Shown: in pieces, positions 1-14,285 of the stretch
Numbering within the stretch: the first letter of the stretch is position 1
Layout: each line of letters opens with the position of its first letter
From: Vanilla planifolia
Taxonomy: Eukaryota > Streptophyta > Magnoliopsida > Asparagales > Orchidaceae
DNA: 64,000 nt
Assembly (NCBI GenBank): GCA_023846275.1
Contig: CM043878.1
Span: 6,193,501 to 6,257,500, forward strand
Reading direction: 5' to 3'
Notes under the pieces: model-generated
What the model was told of the DNA's origin: nothing
The model's database searches: none
The model's input: only the letters and a program-made list of their open reading frames with translations
Translations under genes and position numbers: made by a program

Positions 1-3000
1 TGGTTAAGTTTTTCTTTCTTTTGAAGCCTCACAGTTTCCCAAGGAAGTATATTTTAATTTATTTTTAATATATTATCATTATTATTAGAGCATTAAATAT
101 ATTATAATAAATATATATGCTATTATTTTTATATTTGATCATTTTGACTTAACAACTAGTTTGTGTTTGATATCAACATGATCTTCATATTGAAGTTGTC
201 GCAATAAATACTCTTTATCATGAATCAAACAAAAAAAAATCAAAGCCTTCATTTTAATTTAAAAGGTCCTTTTACCTTTGTTTTAAACCATCAAAAAATG
301 AAGAATTATAATTTCATTAAGAAATAATGGTTACAAACCAAAAAATATTTTATTAATTACAATATTCTAAAAATATGAGTTTTTTATATATTTATAAAAA
401 AAATGTCATGCATAAAACATAAGGCAATACAACTCTATCCTCTTGCAAAGAATTTCTTTATTAAAATTCCTTAAGTAAACAAATTGTGATTGTCCTCTAT
501 AGATTCCTAAGTAGTTTTTTTTTCTCACTCTAATTCCTCTATATTCCTCATGAACATTTTTTTGTAAGGTTACACTATATGCTATGCTTTCAACCCTTTT
601 AATAATTTGAGAAGGTTTGATGAATCTAAGCTTGATATTCCATATTATTTTGTGCTACAAACCTTTCTTATTGGTCTTTCCTTTCCTTCAAACCAACATG
701 AAGATGATTAATGCTTTTTAATAAAAAAAAAAACCTTTGTTGCTCCATAGGCATGCCCAAGAGTATGTTGAATTGGGATTAATCAGATAATTTAATTAAT
801 TATAAACTTATCTTATTTTGATTAATAAACTTCTGAAGCATATAAGTAACTATGAAAATAAATTATAAGAAAGCAAATTATATAATGATTTTTAGATGAT
901 TTGACTATCAACCTTGGGATTAGATCCACCTCAAGCACCTTGCTTGAACTTACAATATCCAATCACTCATCCATTCAACTTGAGTAAATGGTGAAGCCTT
1001 TACAACACATTATAACCTCAAGTCTTAAAGCAAGACTTTACAATCTTTTCTCTAGTATGGAAATCGTAATGAAGGACTTATAAGGTGTTTGTCATCAAAT
1101 TTAAAAAATCAATGATTATTAACTAACTAAGACTACTATTTTTTTTTATCAATTCCTAAAAAAGCTAAAGACAATTTTTTCCAAAAGCTTAAAGAACATT
1201 CCTCTAAATCTTTCATTCAAAGATTCCCAAAAGGTTCTCTTTCAATAATCTCAATAGCTTCTTACAGTCTCCATGTGCTTCTTCACCTTCAATCAATCTT
1301 TCCTCTCTTAGGAGTAGTCATAACCTTCCTCTACCATGCCTTTTGAATTTCTTGACCCTAAATTCACCAACTATCATATTCCATTACTTTTGTGTCTGTC
1401 ATTAAGGTAAGTGCACTAGTTAAAATTAAGATGTATAGAAATAGATTAAAAATATTTAATTAAAAACTATAAATTATATAATATTTTCTTATTCTTTTAT
1501 CTAAATGATCTCTAAAAATTTACAAGCTAATTTAAAATAAAACTACTCCATGAACTCTACCCATCATGCAAATTTCATAATTTTTTAATATTTTTATAAT
1601 ATTTTTAATAATATTTTTCTCTAATCATTCATATAGTATATATTAAATTGTTTTCCCTTCTTAGTGTTTGGCCCTTTATTTTGTGATCATAATGCTTTGT
1701 TTTCATTTGCAATGATATTATATTAAGCTTCTTTATGAATCTTTCATCACAATAAACTTTATAATTTTTCAATGTTGATTAGGCCTTATTTTAATTTTTT
1801 ATTCTTGCTAATTCTAAAGTTTAATTTTTTAAAATTTTTATTAATCTCTTATATTTTGTTTTACAAATTAGATACTTCTGATTTTTACTTAGTATCATTT
1901 GATTCCTAGTAAATCATACTTCTATATTTGAAGTTTACTTCTCTCCTTTTAGTTGATGATGATGATGATTTAGTAATATACAATTTTTTATGACAATTTG
2001 ATAAATTCTACAAAATTAAAAATAAAAATCAAAATAAGTTCTTATCCTTAAGAGATGCTCTAGATATAATAGGCATTGTTTGTTGTAGTCTAATAATGGC
2101 AGTAATTGCTACAAAAGAAATAGGTTTATGGTGGCTAAGATAATCAAAATTAGGTTTAGGTTAACTAAGTAAGCTATGGGTATGTAAGGTTATCCACACA
2201 ATAGAATATGTGGTAGTACCACACAAATAAACTTAGGTAAATGATAGGATGCAAACAAACCATGAACCTAAGTATGAGACAAAATAATAGCTATAATGGC
2301 ATAATCACAATATCATAATATATTGAAGTACAATAAGCATCATAAGAAAGCGGTATAAGACATCTATATGTTATCTTAGTTATACTCCAATCATGTAAAT
2401 AAGAAACATATCTATCTAACTAGGTAAGTGGTTGGAATTTGTAGAGCACATAAAGCATGCAAAGAAATGAGTTTGATCATATTACTATTACTAATGATCA
2501 AAACAACTAAGAAAAGACAATCTTTGTATATATACATAGTAAAGGAATTGGACTAACTAATACCATTGTAGGTCAGACATTCATTTGGATGAAGTTTATA
2601 ATATTCATATACTTATATAAGGTAATCCCTCTCTTATTAGCATAAAAAAATCTCAATTGGTTTGGGTAAATCTTATAATCACTCTATGGAGAACACCTAT
2701 AGTTTAATTTGAAGATATATTGCATGGAAAAGAAAACTAATAGATGGTTAGTATTTAGTTGTGACCTTTAGTAACAAAATAAACTTAAATTTAATATTGA
2801 ATCTGATCCAAAATTCCTTAAGTGAGACTTAATATGTCCTATACTACTGAGCCAATAAAACGTCACAAAAAACAAAATTGAATGTCGTAGTGGAAGTCAA
2901 AGAACCTCAAACTATTATATAGTATATGCATAGAACAAAAGCAAGAATCGACAATAATAAAAGGCTCAAATTGCATGTAATAAGTGTCACAAGTTCAAAT

Positions 3001-5790
3001 AATCACAAGGACACATAACATCCACAAATCTTCGAGTTGTGTACAAATTAAATTATTTTGTAGAATGTATCAAAATCACTAGAAAGTAACATATTCTAAA
3101 ATATAAAAAATGAATATAGAATTCGATAGAGCTTATTAAAATAAGTCTAACGATATTTATTTCTTCTCGATTGGAGTTTGTTGGAATTATTACAAATTTT
3201 TAATGTTAAAAGTATGAAAAGTATACAATAATGAATTATTAAATAAGTATTTATTTAAATAGGAATCCCTAATTTAAGATTTTACAAGGGCTTCTTAATT
3301 CTTCCTCTTAAGCACAACAATGTTTACTTTCATGAAGTATGTCGAACCCAAGTCAAGATTTCATCTCGTGGATGACAAGAGTCATGTTCTCCATTAAAAT
3401 ACTAATAGAATCAAGGAGGAGGAAAAGTTTGATACTACGAGGAACCACAATGGGGTCGATGATGATGACGATAAGTAATTTGAGAGTTTTCAAAATGAGA
3501 AAAAAAATCTTTTTAAGTTTTAACTTTTAATTTTGTTGAGGAGAATTATTAATAAGTTTTAAATGAACTTTTACTACATTTTAATGTAATTGATGGGCAA
3601 CATTGACAGAAAAGGAAAGTTAAGACTTTGTGAAGAGGAAAACCTAAGGAGAGAGAATGAGGGAAGGAAAAAATGGAAATACAAAAACAATATCATTAAT
3701 TATGAAAGTGAGTTTGTGTAACCTTGAGTATGTTGTGGGTGGAATTATAATTGTGCAAAATTTCTTATATTGAGCTAAGAATTTTTGTTGCTTCATAGGT
3801 TGATTCTAAAGAGTGGAAAATTTCACTAGTAATAAGATTATGTATGAGAAATGAGAAAATCTTGAGATTGGCATTCTTATATAATTTGTATATATATATA
3901 TTTGATGTAATGCTGAATGATATTTATATGATCTAGTATAAGATTCTTATATAGTATTTGTGATACTTGATGTATTATTATTATGGTTAAATTTATTAAA
4001 TTATATAGAAAATAGTACTTTGAGATATTAAATATGCAAGTGTAATAGTTATACTATTTGTGTGAATACAATAAGTATGCTAGTGAGATATGTATGCATG
4101 ATTATATTGTGGTTATTTCAATTGCATGTATTTAGCTATTGATTATGATATTTTGACACTTGTATATATGTGAACTAAGGAAGTGAAATTGTTAATTAAA
4201 TAAATTAAAATTGATATAGTGATTAATGAATTATTTAATTGAAATGTGTTTTTTTTGTAACTGGTGTTTAATGACACAATTGAGATATGGTGTTAAGATA
4301 GCTATTAGTGCCAAGTGTGTAACCTATTTAAGATTTGTTATTATGTAGAGGTTAGAGATGAGAATGTTATACGATTAAGATTTATCATAAAGTTATGATC
4401 ATTAGAAACATTAAAAACTGAGCTTTATTTTGTATAAAAATATGACATAAATAATTAATAAATGAGTTCTATTATATCTAAGTAAACTAAAAATAAGATA
4501 TTTACTAACTATCAAAAAGATTGAGAGAAGCAGCACAGATATCATAAAGTTTACTTAGTTAAGTAGAAATAAGCATTGATAAATAAGATCCTATTAAGAA
4601 AAAATAATAGAAACAAACATGAAATTATAAGTGTATGTTTATTTTTTTGTGATTGAGATAATTTATTTTATAATATATTATGTTTCTTATTACTTTTAAA
4701 TTCAATTAAGACTTCAATTATTTATTCTTTAATTTGATTTATATGATTTAGGCCATACATTTGGTATGTCCCAAAGTTATTTATTCACATATTTGTTTAT
4801 TGTTAGATATAGTTTGTTAAGCTTGTGATGATAAACTTAGCATTTCATTGACATTACTCTTTCAAGTATATCAGAACCATAATACAAGGTAGACCACTCA
4901 TAAGAAATGTTTATTAAAAAGAATTGAATTTAAAAAAGTTTTGTATTAAACGACTTTGTAAATTATTTCTTGTATCCTCTATTGTGAAACTATATAATAA
5001 TATAATAAATAATTATGAAACTATATAGATGTGAATATGAAACTATATAGATAAATATAGTATTTAGTATGTCATCTGTATATAAATTATATAGGATGTT
5101 ATATTTAATGTAAATATATTCAATTATGATTTTAGTATATTAGAAACTAGACAAAACATAGGGAAGGATATGTCCATTTTAAATCTAAAATTTGAGACAA
5201 ATAAGAGATTTTAATATAATAGAGTTTAGTATTTAGGTTTAGTTATGATGTAGTGCAAAGACTCATCCCAGGAACTTTGTAAGTTTATGATTTTTATGAC
5301 AAATGTAGCAAATGACCTTCGATTTACAATAAATAAAAGGAAAACTTCTCTAAAGTGGATGCACAAAAAAAAGATACATCCTCAGCAAAGTGAGGTATTC
5401 TATAAGAAAGAAAATGAAGAAACAAGGTTGGTATGTGTGAGGAAAGTTATTGAAAGCTAATAACGGTCTTTGGGAGAAAATATCATAGGAAATTTGAAAA
5501 TCACTACAACTCTTAAATGTAAGAATAAATTTACATAGAATTGTTAGATTGATAATCGAGGATTACCATAAGCATAATGGCAATGGGAAGCATTTTGAAG
5601 TATTAGTGAAAGTACAATGAACAAAATGGTAAAAACATCAAACATGTCCCAAAACTAGTTACGAGAAACAAAGTAATAAAAAAACATAAGATAGAAATAG
5701 AATTTATATAGATTTTAAATATAACTATTCTCCCTTTTTGAGAATAGAAGATTCTTTAGAAATTTCAAAATAAAGTTGTGCTATTGGATT
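1..5790. other. AT-rich intergenic DNA, no supported gene
   Basis: This stretch is strongly AT-rich with stops in all frames. The longest open stretch is a 63-codon frame at 3,339-3,530 that encodes a run of charged residues and matches nothing I can name. An acidic run at 3,410-3,480 could be the tail of an old gypsy pol, but nothing next to it supports that. No RNA gene, clear LTR pair or tandem array was seen. Confidence 0.6.
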
Positions 5791-5804
5791 GGTTCTGAAT
5801 ACCA
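5791..5804 (-). other. Primer-binding-site-like motif (initiator tRNA-Met type)
   Basis: Read on the minus strand the motif is TGGTATTCAGAACC. It resembles the TGGTATCAGAGC primer site seen at 44,113-44,124 in the intact element, with one inserted base and one substitution. The adjoining bases on the right begin TGTAAG, as expected at an LTR edge. It is a single degenerate motif, so chance is a real alternative. Confidence 0.35.
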
Positions 5805-6714
5805 AATGTAAGCTTTATTTTAAGAATCTTAGAATTTGGTAGTAAAAGATACACGGATGTATTCCTTCAAAATGATCTCAATATAAAACAATGATGAATA
5901 TATAAGTCATAGATAAAAAAATAAAAATATCTCCTTTCAAAGTTTATTAATTTATAAACTCATTTTCTAGGTTAAAAGCTAAAAAACTATGATAGAATAG
6001 AGATTTGACTTGTTGTTTATAAGTGACTTTGGGAGATAGATAAATTTTTCAAATCTTTATCAAATTTAGTGGTTTTTTTTCAAATATCACCAAATACAAT
6101 AGAGAAGAACATCTATAATAAATTTGAGATTATATTTTTAGAGTTTTTTGATGGTGAGAATAACATGAGGAGAGCAAATTTCTTGTAACTAAGAGAAGAA
6201 TTCACAAGAGGAAATAAAAGTGATAATTTATAATAAATTATCAAAGATGTCTTTGATGCCTTTAGCTCTAGTAGTGAACCATCCCATTATCTTTCTCACA
6301 TTAGCCCTTTGTGGATGCAAGTCACCAAGGAGAAATAATACTGATTTTTTTCTTGCACAAAAGAATTCCAAAAGAATTCTCATTCATGTTCTGTATCATA
6401 TTTCATGTGACAAAATTTTATTGAAGTTCCAACATCTTAATGTGCAAGGGAAGCATAAAAATATGTTCCAAAAAAATGTGATTTAACTTGTGTTGGCTAA
6501 GGTTAATAGCACAATTTGATAAATAGATTAAATGGCACAATCTCTTACTAATATCATGTTGTATTCCTTAGATGGCATATTGTAGTCTCCCACATATGAT
6601 GCATTAGTTGATTATATGGGGTCTTGCTGGTTTAATAAAAAATAGTTATCATTATGATTGTTTTAGTTGTATAAGATATGTCTAAATTGAAAAACCTACA
6701 TAATATACACCAAC
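5805..6714 (-). repeat. Possible degenerate LTR beside the primer-site-like motif
   Basis: If the motif on the left is a primer-binding site, the matching 5' LTR of a minus-strand element would lie here. Read on the minus strand the right edge begins TGTTGGTG and the left edge ends CTTACA, which is the expected TG...CA form. No second copy was found in the window and no coding remnant lies to the left, so this is a weak inference. An 88-codon open frame at 6,220-6,486 lies inside it and resembles no protein I know. Confidence 0.3.
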
Positions 6715-7929
6715 AAACTCCTAGAATAGTTGAATTCAATAAAATCAACTTGCAAAGCCTAAAATATCCTTCAAAAGTGCTACAAAATATCCCAAACAAT
6801 TGTAAACTAATCCTGGAACTTGAATAGTCAATTTAACAGTCCCAAAAATTAGAAAAAATATGAATATAAGAAGGAACATATAGCACACATATGAAGCATC
6901 AAATAACCTAGTCAACATCATTTGTGTATTGGGTAGAACTCAGACTCCTACAATTTTTTATCCTCATAACAAATCTTATCAAAATTATCTATGATTTATT
7001 TATGAGATAAAGTTGAATGACAAAATGACATCAATATATTTTCTCATTAGGCATTTTTCATTTGTCAAACATGTGATTGATTATTATTTGAATGATAAAA
7101 TTATTTAAATATTAATATTATCTAAAATATTTAAATATTTATTTAAAATTAATATAATGTAAATACTCTAATTTTAAATTTTATTATTCTTTAGATAATA
7201 TCAAATTTGGTAACATAATCAAACTTTGTTTGATTGAGTTCATAGCTTTTGAAAGGAAAAAATACACACAAAGGTACATTTTAAATTCTTACTATATTGG
7301 ATATGCCATTGAAGAAAAAAATTCATTTTAAATTTTTCATGATTTATTATGCCTTCATAAACTAAGTAACATTTTGATAATATTCATTTTCAAGCATATC
7401 ATTTGTATGAGCATACCCTCCTTAATGCTATAACGAGCTCAATCATAGTATTAGAAACAAAGAGAAGATGTTATGTAAAAAGTACATAACAATCATCAAA
7501 AAATCGATTCTATTTATAGAAAAAATTAGAAGAGACCAAAAAAAACAAATAATGATGAAGTATGTTTGCATCAAAGTTAGAGAACCATAGAAAATAAGAG
7601 CTTTCTAAATTTCAAAGCAACATAAGGTTTGATAAGTACTTAAACCCAAACAACAAGATTTAAATGGAAATGTTACGAAATGTGATAGCTTGGCTCATGA
7701 CCTCAAAATCCTTATTTAATGTGTTCAAATAAAAGGTATTAAATATCATAAGGAATGTGATGAATCATAACCATTAATGCAATTATGAACTGATTTAACA
7801 AGTCGAGAAGAAGATGAAATTAGAAAATATATACAAAAAATTTGATTTAACGTGCTTGAAAGAGATTATTTAGATGTAAGAAAAGTTTTAAAATCATAAA
7901 ATCATGCATAGAGATTTTAATAGACTTGT
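6715..7929. other. AT-rich DNA, nothing recognised
   Basis: No open frame, repeat or element boundary could be supported between the LTR candidate and the start of the 1-kb tandem array. Confidence 0.5.
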
Positions 7930-10900
7930 AAATCATGGAATCTATAAAAAACAAAATATAAAATTTTTATGAAAATTTTTGTAGATAGCACAACAATGTG
8001 AGGTAAATTGAATTCCAATGAGATTTAGATTAGGATATTGTTCAACTATAGAACGTGATACAATTTGAAGGAAAGTGTGGCTATGGAATGAGATAGAAGA
8101 TCAAGAAAGGTGAAATAACATTAGAAAGATCTCTAAGAACACTATTGCATCATGTCACATAATTAAATAAATCTCCAATGGACACTGTGCTTAATGGACT
8201 TGGTCTTTACTAAAGCATACATCTTGGTAAGCTAACTACCATAATCTATGAGAAGCTTAACATAATTTTACTTGAAACATTAACAAATATTGTTATAATT
8301 CAAAGTTCACAATCTTATATATGCATGAGCATCATGTAAGTATCATAGAAAAAAATAAGACCAAATTGCTAGGGTGTTTACTAAGCAAATTACTCCAACT
8401 AAGCCACTAAATGCAACTTGTTATCTTCTGAACATTGGGTTAATGTCACAAACGTGATGAGGAAGGAGGAAATTAAAAATAAGAAAGGACATCAATACCT
8501 TGAAAAAATAGAGTTTGATTATCTATGTCTACTTAGAGAGAGAAGAATGGTCAATTGCGTATACTTTTTCAAAACTTAACTCATAATTGAATGATTTATC
8601 CAACTCATTAACACAAATTTTTTTATTCAACCAAAATATTATTTATATGTAAAAAGATCATGATATTTAAATTCAAATGATAACAACTTCATAACTAATC
8701 TTAATTCAAATAATTCTAAAATTCAAACAAAAAATATGATACATTTAAAATTAAATTTAAATGAGTTAAGTATTAATTTAAATAAGAATTTAAACAAGAA
8801 AATTATTCAAATGAAATTGAATTCAAATTTAGAAATAGAATCTATTAATCCCAATAATTTTAAAATTAATAAATAATCTAATAAATTAAAAAAATTATTT
8901 AAATGATTTAAATAATAAATTTAATTAAAACTTCAAATAAGGAGAATTATTCAAATGCAAATCATAAAACCTATAAAAATAAAATATGGATTTTTTTTTT
9001 GAAAAGTTTTGTAGATAGAAAGACAATGTGAGTAGATAGAATTTCAATGAGCTTTAGATAGGGATTATGTTTGGCTATCAAATGAGATAGAAGATCAAGA
9101 AAGGTGAGATAACTTAAGAAAGATCTTGAACAACACTTTTGAATCATGTCACATAATTGAATAAATGACCAATGAACATTGTGCTTAATGGTCTTGCTCT
9201 TTATTAAAGCTTACATCTATACAAGCTAGCTTTCATAATCTACGAGAAGGTTAACTTAATTTAACTTGAAACATCAACAAATATTGTTACAATTTGAAGT
9301 GGACAATCTTATATATGCATGAGCATCAAGAAAGTATCACAGAAAAAAAATCGGGACCAAATTGCCAGAGTGTTTATTTAGTAAATTATTCCAAATGCAA
9401 CTTGTTATCTTCTGAACATTGGGTAAATGCCACAAACATAATGGGAAAAGAGAAGATTAAGGATAAGAAAAGACATCTATATTTTGACATAATAGAGTTT
9501 GTTTGACTTTGTCTTCTTAGAGAGAGAAGAGTGGTCAATTACATATACTTTTTCAAAACATAATAGACATAATTGAATGATTCATCCAAATTATTAACAC
9601 CAATTTTTTTATTCAACCAAAATATTATCTATATATAAAAAGATCATGATATTTGAATTCAAATGATAACAATTTCATAACTAATCTTAATTCAAATAAT
9701 TATAGAATGCAAACAAAAAATATGATATATTTAAAATTTAATTTAAATGAGTTAAATATAAATTTAAATAGAAATATAGATGAAGAAAATTACCCAAATG
9801 AATTTGAATTCAAATTTAAAAACAAAATCTATTAATCCCAATAATTTTAAAATTAAAATCCAAATACATAATCTAACAAATTAGAAATTTTAATTTAAAT
9901 GAATTAAATTATAAATTTAAAAAAAAATCAAATAAAAAGAATTATTCAAATGTAAATCATAGAATCTATAAAACAATTATGGAATTGTTAAGAAACTTTT
10001 TGTAAATAACACAACAATGTGATGTAGAGAGAATTCCAATGAGCTTTATATAAGGATTATATTTGACTATGAAATGAGATAGAAGATGACGAAAAATGTG
10101 GTTATGGAATGAGATAGAAGATCAAGAAAGGTGAGATAACTTATGAAAGATCTCCAACAACACTATTGCATCATCTCACATAATTAAATCTCTAATGGAC
10201 ATTGTGCTTAATGGACTTGCTATTTACTAAAGCCTACATCTATGCAAGCTAACTACCATAATCTATGAGAAGCTTAACTTCATTTTACTTAAAACATCAA
10301 CAAAATATTGTCACAATTTTAAGTGCATAATCTTATACATGCATGAGCATCAAGAAAGTGTCATAGAAAAAAAACAAGACCAAATTGTGAGTGTTTACTT
10401 AGTAAATTACTCCAAGTAAGCCAATGAATGCAACTTGTTATCTTTTGAACATTAGGTTAATGCCACTCATAATAGGAAAAGAGGAGATTAACGATAAAAA
10501 AGGACACTTATTCCTTGAAGTAATAGAGTTTGATTGCCCATGTCTTCCTAAATAGAGAAGAGCGATCAACTGCATATACTTTTTAAAAATATCGTTCATA
10601 ATTGAATGGTTCATCCAAATCATGAACACAAATTTTTTTCTACCAAAATCTTATTTATAAATTAAAAATTGTGATATTTGAATTCAAATGATAATAACTT
10701 TACGACTAATATTAATTCAAATAATTCTAAAATTCAAAAAAAAATATGATACATTTAAAAATTAAATTTAAATGAGTTATATATAAACCTAAATAAACAT
10801 TTAAATGAAGAACATTATCCGAATGAATTGGAATTCAAATTTAGAAATAAAATGTATTAATCCCAATAATTTTAAAATTAAAATCCAAATAAATACTCTA

Positions 10901-11999
10901 ATAAAATTAAAAATTTAAATAATAAATTTGAATAAGAATTCAAATAAGGAGAATTATTCAATTGTAAATAATAGAATCTATAAAAAAGAAGTATAAAATT
11001 TTTATTAAAATCCTTTTAGATAGCTTAACAATATGAGGCAGATAAAATTCTGATGAGCTTTAGATAAGGACTATGTTTGACAATTGAATGAGACTAAAGA
11101 TGAAGAAAAATGAGGCTATGGAATGAGATATAAGAAAAAGAAAGATAAGATAACTTAAGAAAAATATCCAACAACACTATTGCATCATGTCATATAATTG
11201 AATAAATCTCCAATGGACATTATTCTTAATGAACTCACTCTTTATTAAGGCTTACATCTATGCAAGCTAACTACCATAATCTATAAGAACCTTAACTTTA
11301 TTTTACTTGAAACATCAACAAATATTGTTATAATTCGAAATGAACAATCTTATATATGTAAGAACATCAAGAAAGCATCATAGAAAAAAAACCATACAAA
11401 ATTGCCAGAGTGTTTACTTAGTAAATTACTCCAAGTTACTAAATACAACTTCTTATCTTCTAAGCATTGGGTTAATATCGAAAATGTAATAGGGAAAGAG
11501 AAGATTAAAGATACAAAATACATTTATGCCTTGAAAGAATTAAGTTTGATTGCCTTTGTCTTCCTAGAGAGAGAATAATGGTCAACTTCATATACTTTTT
11601 CAAAACATAATGATCATAATTGAATGATTCATTCACATCATTAACACCAATTTTTTTATTCCACGAAAATCTTATCTATACATAAAAAGCTCATGATATT
11701 CAAATTCAAATGATAACAACTTCATAGCTAATCATTCAAATAATTGTAAATCCAAAGAAAAAATATGATACATTTAAAATTAAATTTAAATGAGTTAAAT
11801 ATGAATTTAAATAAAACTTTAAATGAAGAAACTTATCCAAATGAAATTGAATTCAAATTTAAGAATAAAATTCAGTAATCCCATATAATTTTAAAATTAA
11901 AATTCGAATAAATAATCTAATAAATTATAATTGTTAATTTAAATTATTTATATAATAAATTTAAATAAAAATTCAAATAAAGAGAATTATTCAAACGCA
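7930..11999. repeat. Tandem array, four diverged units of about 1 kb
   Basis: Four head-to-tail copies run at about 7,930-8,955, 8,956-9,951, 9,952-10,967 and 10,968-11,999. One anchor, ttatcttctgaacatt with small variants, falls at 8,421, 9,405, 10,438 and 11,453, giving spacings of 984, 1,033 and 1,015. A second anchor, ggaatgagatagaagatc or close variants, recurs in the same order, as do the phrases agagagaaga and atgcatgagcatca. Copies differ by many substitutions and short indels, so the array is old. Units have no long open frame and are unlike a 150-180 bp centromeric satellite. Several short frames in them (for example 9,294-9,506 and 9,653-9,835) are not conserved between copies and are not called as genes. 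Confidence 0.88.
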
Positions 12000-12305
12000 T
12001 TTAAATTAAAATAAAATTTATTAATTACTTTCTAGAAAGTAAAATATGTAAAATAATGATTTTTTTTTTATCCTTTGTTTATCTCTCCTGCTTTAAAAGG
12101 ACTCATCTTTAAGTTTTGGAGTAATATTACAAATGGAACTTAAAATAATATTTAGAGTGTGAAGTATGAAAAATTTAAAATGTAATTATTTGATCATTTC
12201 CAAAAGCGATAAAGAACTATTGATTTGAATTGTTCTCGACAACTATGTAGTATGCCAACGAACAGATAAAGAAGCACTTGTTGGTTAGAGGTGGCCATTT
12301 GGACA
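12000..12305. other. AT-rich spacer left of the solo LTR
   Basis: The stretch joins the tandem array to the target duplication of the solo LTR. It shows no gene or repeat. Confidence 0.5.
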
Positions 12306-12310
12306 AATTT
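12306..12310. repeat. Target site duplication AATTT, left copy
   Basis: AATTT directly precedes the TGTAACAG start of the solo LTR and recurs directly after its TAACA end. Five bases is the usual duplication length for Ty3/gypsy integrases. Confidence 0.7.
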
Positions 12311-13978
12311 TGTAACAGTTTTAAGTTTACAAAATTTAATATATAATAAATTATAAAATTTAGCTAATACAGTTGTAATGATATATTTTGTTGTTGTAAA
12401 AATAAATTATAATAATATAATATTTATATATAAAAATATTAATATAAGAGAATCTTAAAAATTATTCTACAATTTTAAAATTAATCAAAAACACTATTTA
12501 AATATACTGATAAAAAGAGGTCTTAAACACGAATCTAATTACATTAAGTTTATAAATTTTTTGATAAATAAGTAATTAATTATTATTTTCTAAATAATTG
12601 GGTTAAAATACTATTATTTTTTAAGTTATGGGCATTTGTTGAATTCTTTATTGCCGTGAGAGATGAAGAGGTTTTAAAATGGGTGCTGTGAGCGGTGATA
12701 TCCGTCAATTTGATATGAGGGTGCGAAGCATCGATTGCCGTTGCTGAAGAGTGTTTTGTGTCCGAGGATTCTTGTCGCCATACTGCCTGTAGTAGCTCCG
12801 ACCAAGAGAAAGTTTTGGCTCATGGGTCCAACGTTTTCGGAGAGGAAATGTTCTTATTTTTACTAATTGCAATTGTTGTGTTGTGTGGGTTGTTTAGAGA
12901 TGTTGTAAGAAGAGTTAAGATACGATTCAGAGGATTTGATTCCGCTGGCAAAACAAAGTGAATAACATCTAGTTGGTCATAACAAGAATGTGATGAGTAT
13001 CAGTAGAATAAGAGAAAAATCTCATACAATCATGTTGGTATTATCCTAAGATAGAGTGAGCTTGGGTTATAAGCTACAATGGAATTGTGCGAAGCTTTCT
13101 TAAAATGATTGTATTATACGATTTGCTGAAATGTACGACTACAAAGACTGCTAAGTTACTATTAAATGACTACATCAATCATACAATGATGATATTGGTA
13201 TCATACCTGTATGATCGGTTGAGGTTATGTGAGAAAATTTGACTAAAAGATTAGATTTTCTTGTTTTAGGGGTCATATTATTATGTTCTTGACAGTCAGA
13301 CTATACGAACAGATTAGTCATTAAAATAGAAGAAATCATAAAGTACAATAAGGGGATTGTACATGTACAATTTGTCATAGAAAATAATTTATGCTACATG
13401 AAGTATTGTATGATAATGAGATAGTACATGTACTATATAATGCATAATAATTATTTTAGAGTATCGTATGATATAATTTAAGAATCATATGAATATGATT
13501 TTGGGTAATTTAAGAGTCTAAAAAAATTAATATGATTTCAATTTATTAAATATGCCATATATCAGATATATGTTAACCATTATTATACATGATATTATTA
13601 GAAATCAAAGAATGATTTAGATTAGAAATGAAAGTTAACTCTCAGATTTAAGTTAGTAAATTTAGTAATTATCTTCGAATAAGTATTGTGGACATTAAAA
13701 TGTTTCTAATTCATGCATTGTAGATTGTAGGTAAACTTGGAGCTATGGTGTAAATACAATAATAATTTATTTATTTATATTTTTAATGATTTTTATTGTA
13801 ATTAGATGAATTACTTAATAAAGGTACATGATGGAACAATGTTATCTATATATATATAATTGTATATTAAAAGAAAAAAGGAAGACATTTAGGGGCTTAA
13901 ATATGTGATATAGTTATTCACCAATAAAAGAAAATAGAATAAAATAATTAGAATTTATTTATAGAAATTATCCTCAAG

Positions 13979-14013
13979 ATGAGGTTATTGCATTACATGT
14001 TACATGACCTCAT
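13979..14013 (+). repeat. Hairpin ATGAGGT...ACCTCAT in the solo LTR
   Basis: A seven-base stem, 13,979-13,985 with 14,007-14,013, encloses a 21-base loop. It lies just after ATTATCCTCA, the same landmark that precedes the three hairpin repeats of the intact LTR at 37,093. The position suggests the same hairpin-prone zone in a much older copy, though the sequences themselves differ. Confidence 0.45.
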
Positions 14014-14132
14014 ATAAAAATAAGCAAAGACTATTCATCTTCATCTACATATATTTGATATCAAACAAAGACTACCTATAAGGTAAGGATGCCCTCATAG
14101 ATGATATAATATTATACGATATTAGATAAGAA

Positions 14133-14285
14133 TAATTTATCTATATTTACATGACATATAGAGAAGATAGATCATTTAGATCTACATTTAAATGTTACAC
14201 AAATGATACAAGGAAAGAGAAAACCATTTAGATCTACATTTACATGCTACACCCATGATAAAAGGCGAAGAAAGCTTATGTACAT
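14133..14285 (+). repeat. Minisatellite of about 52 bp in the solo LTR
   Basis: catttagatctacattta occurs at 14,173 and 14,225, and a weaker partial copy starts near 14,133. Each is followed by atgttacac or atgctacac and an ATGATA. The repeat lies in the U5-proximal third of the LTR. Confidence 0.6.

Noticed and set aside
2960..3010. Possible zinc-knuckle trace (CNKCHKFK, a stop, then SQGHI)
   Set aside because: Spacing does not fit CCHC, a stop lies within it, and there is no gag or pol around it.
3339..3530. 63-codon frame with an acidic run, perhaps a gypsy pol tail
   Set aside because: Low-complexity charged sequence and no integrase or chromodomain upstream.
7930..11999. Centromeric satellite
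   Set aside because: The unit is about 1 kb, there are only four strongly diverged copies, and nothing links it to a centromere.
12758..12961. 67-codon frame with a hydrophobic segment in a locally GC-raised block, a candidate small membrane protein
   Set aside because: It lies inside the solo LTR 12,311-14,988, at the position of the GC-rich LTR block. There is no other sign of a gene.
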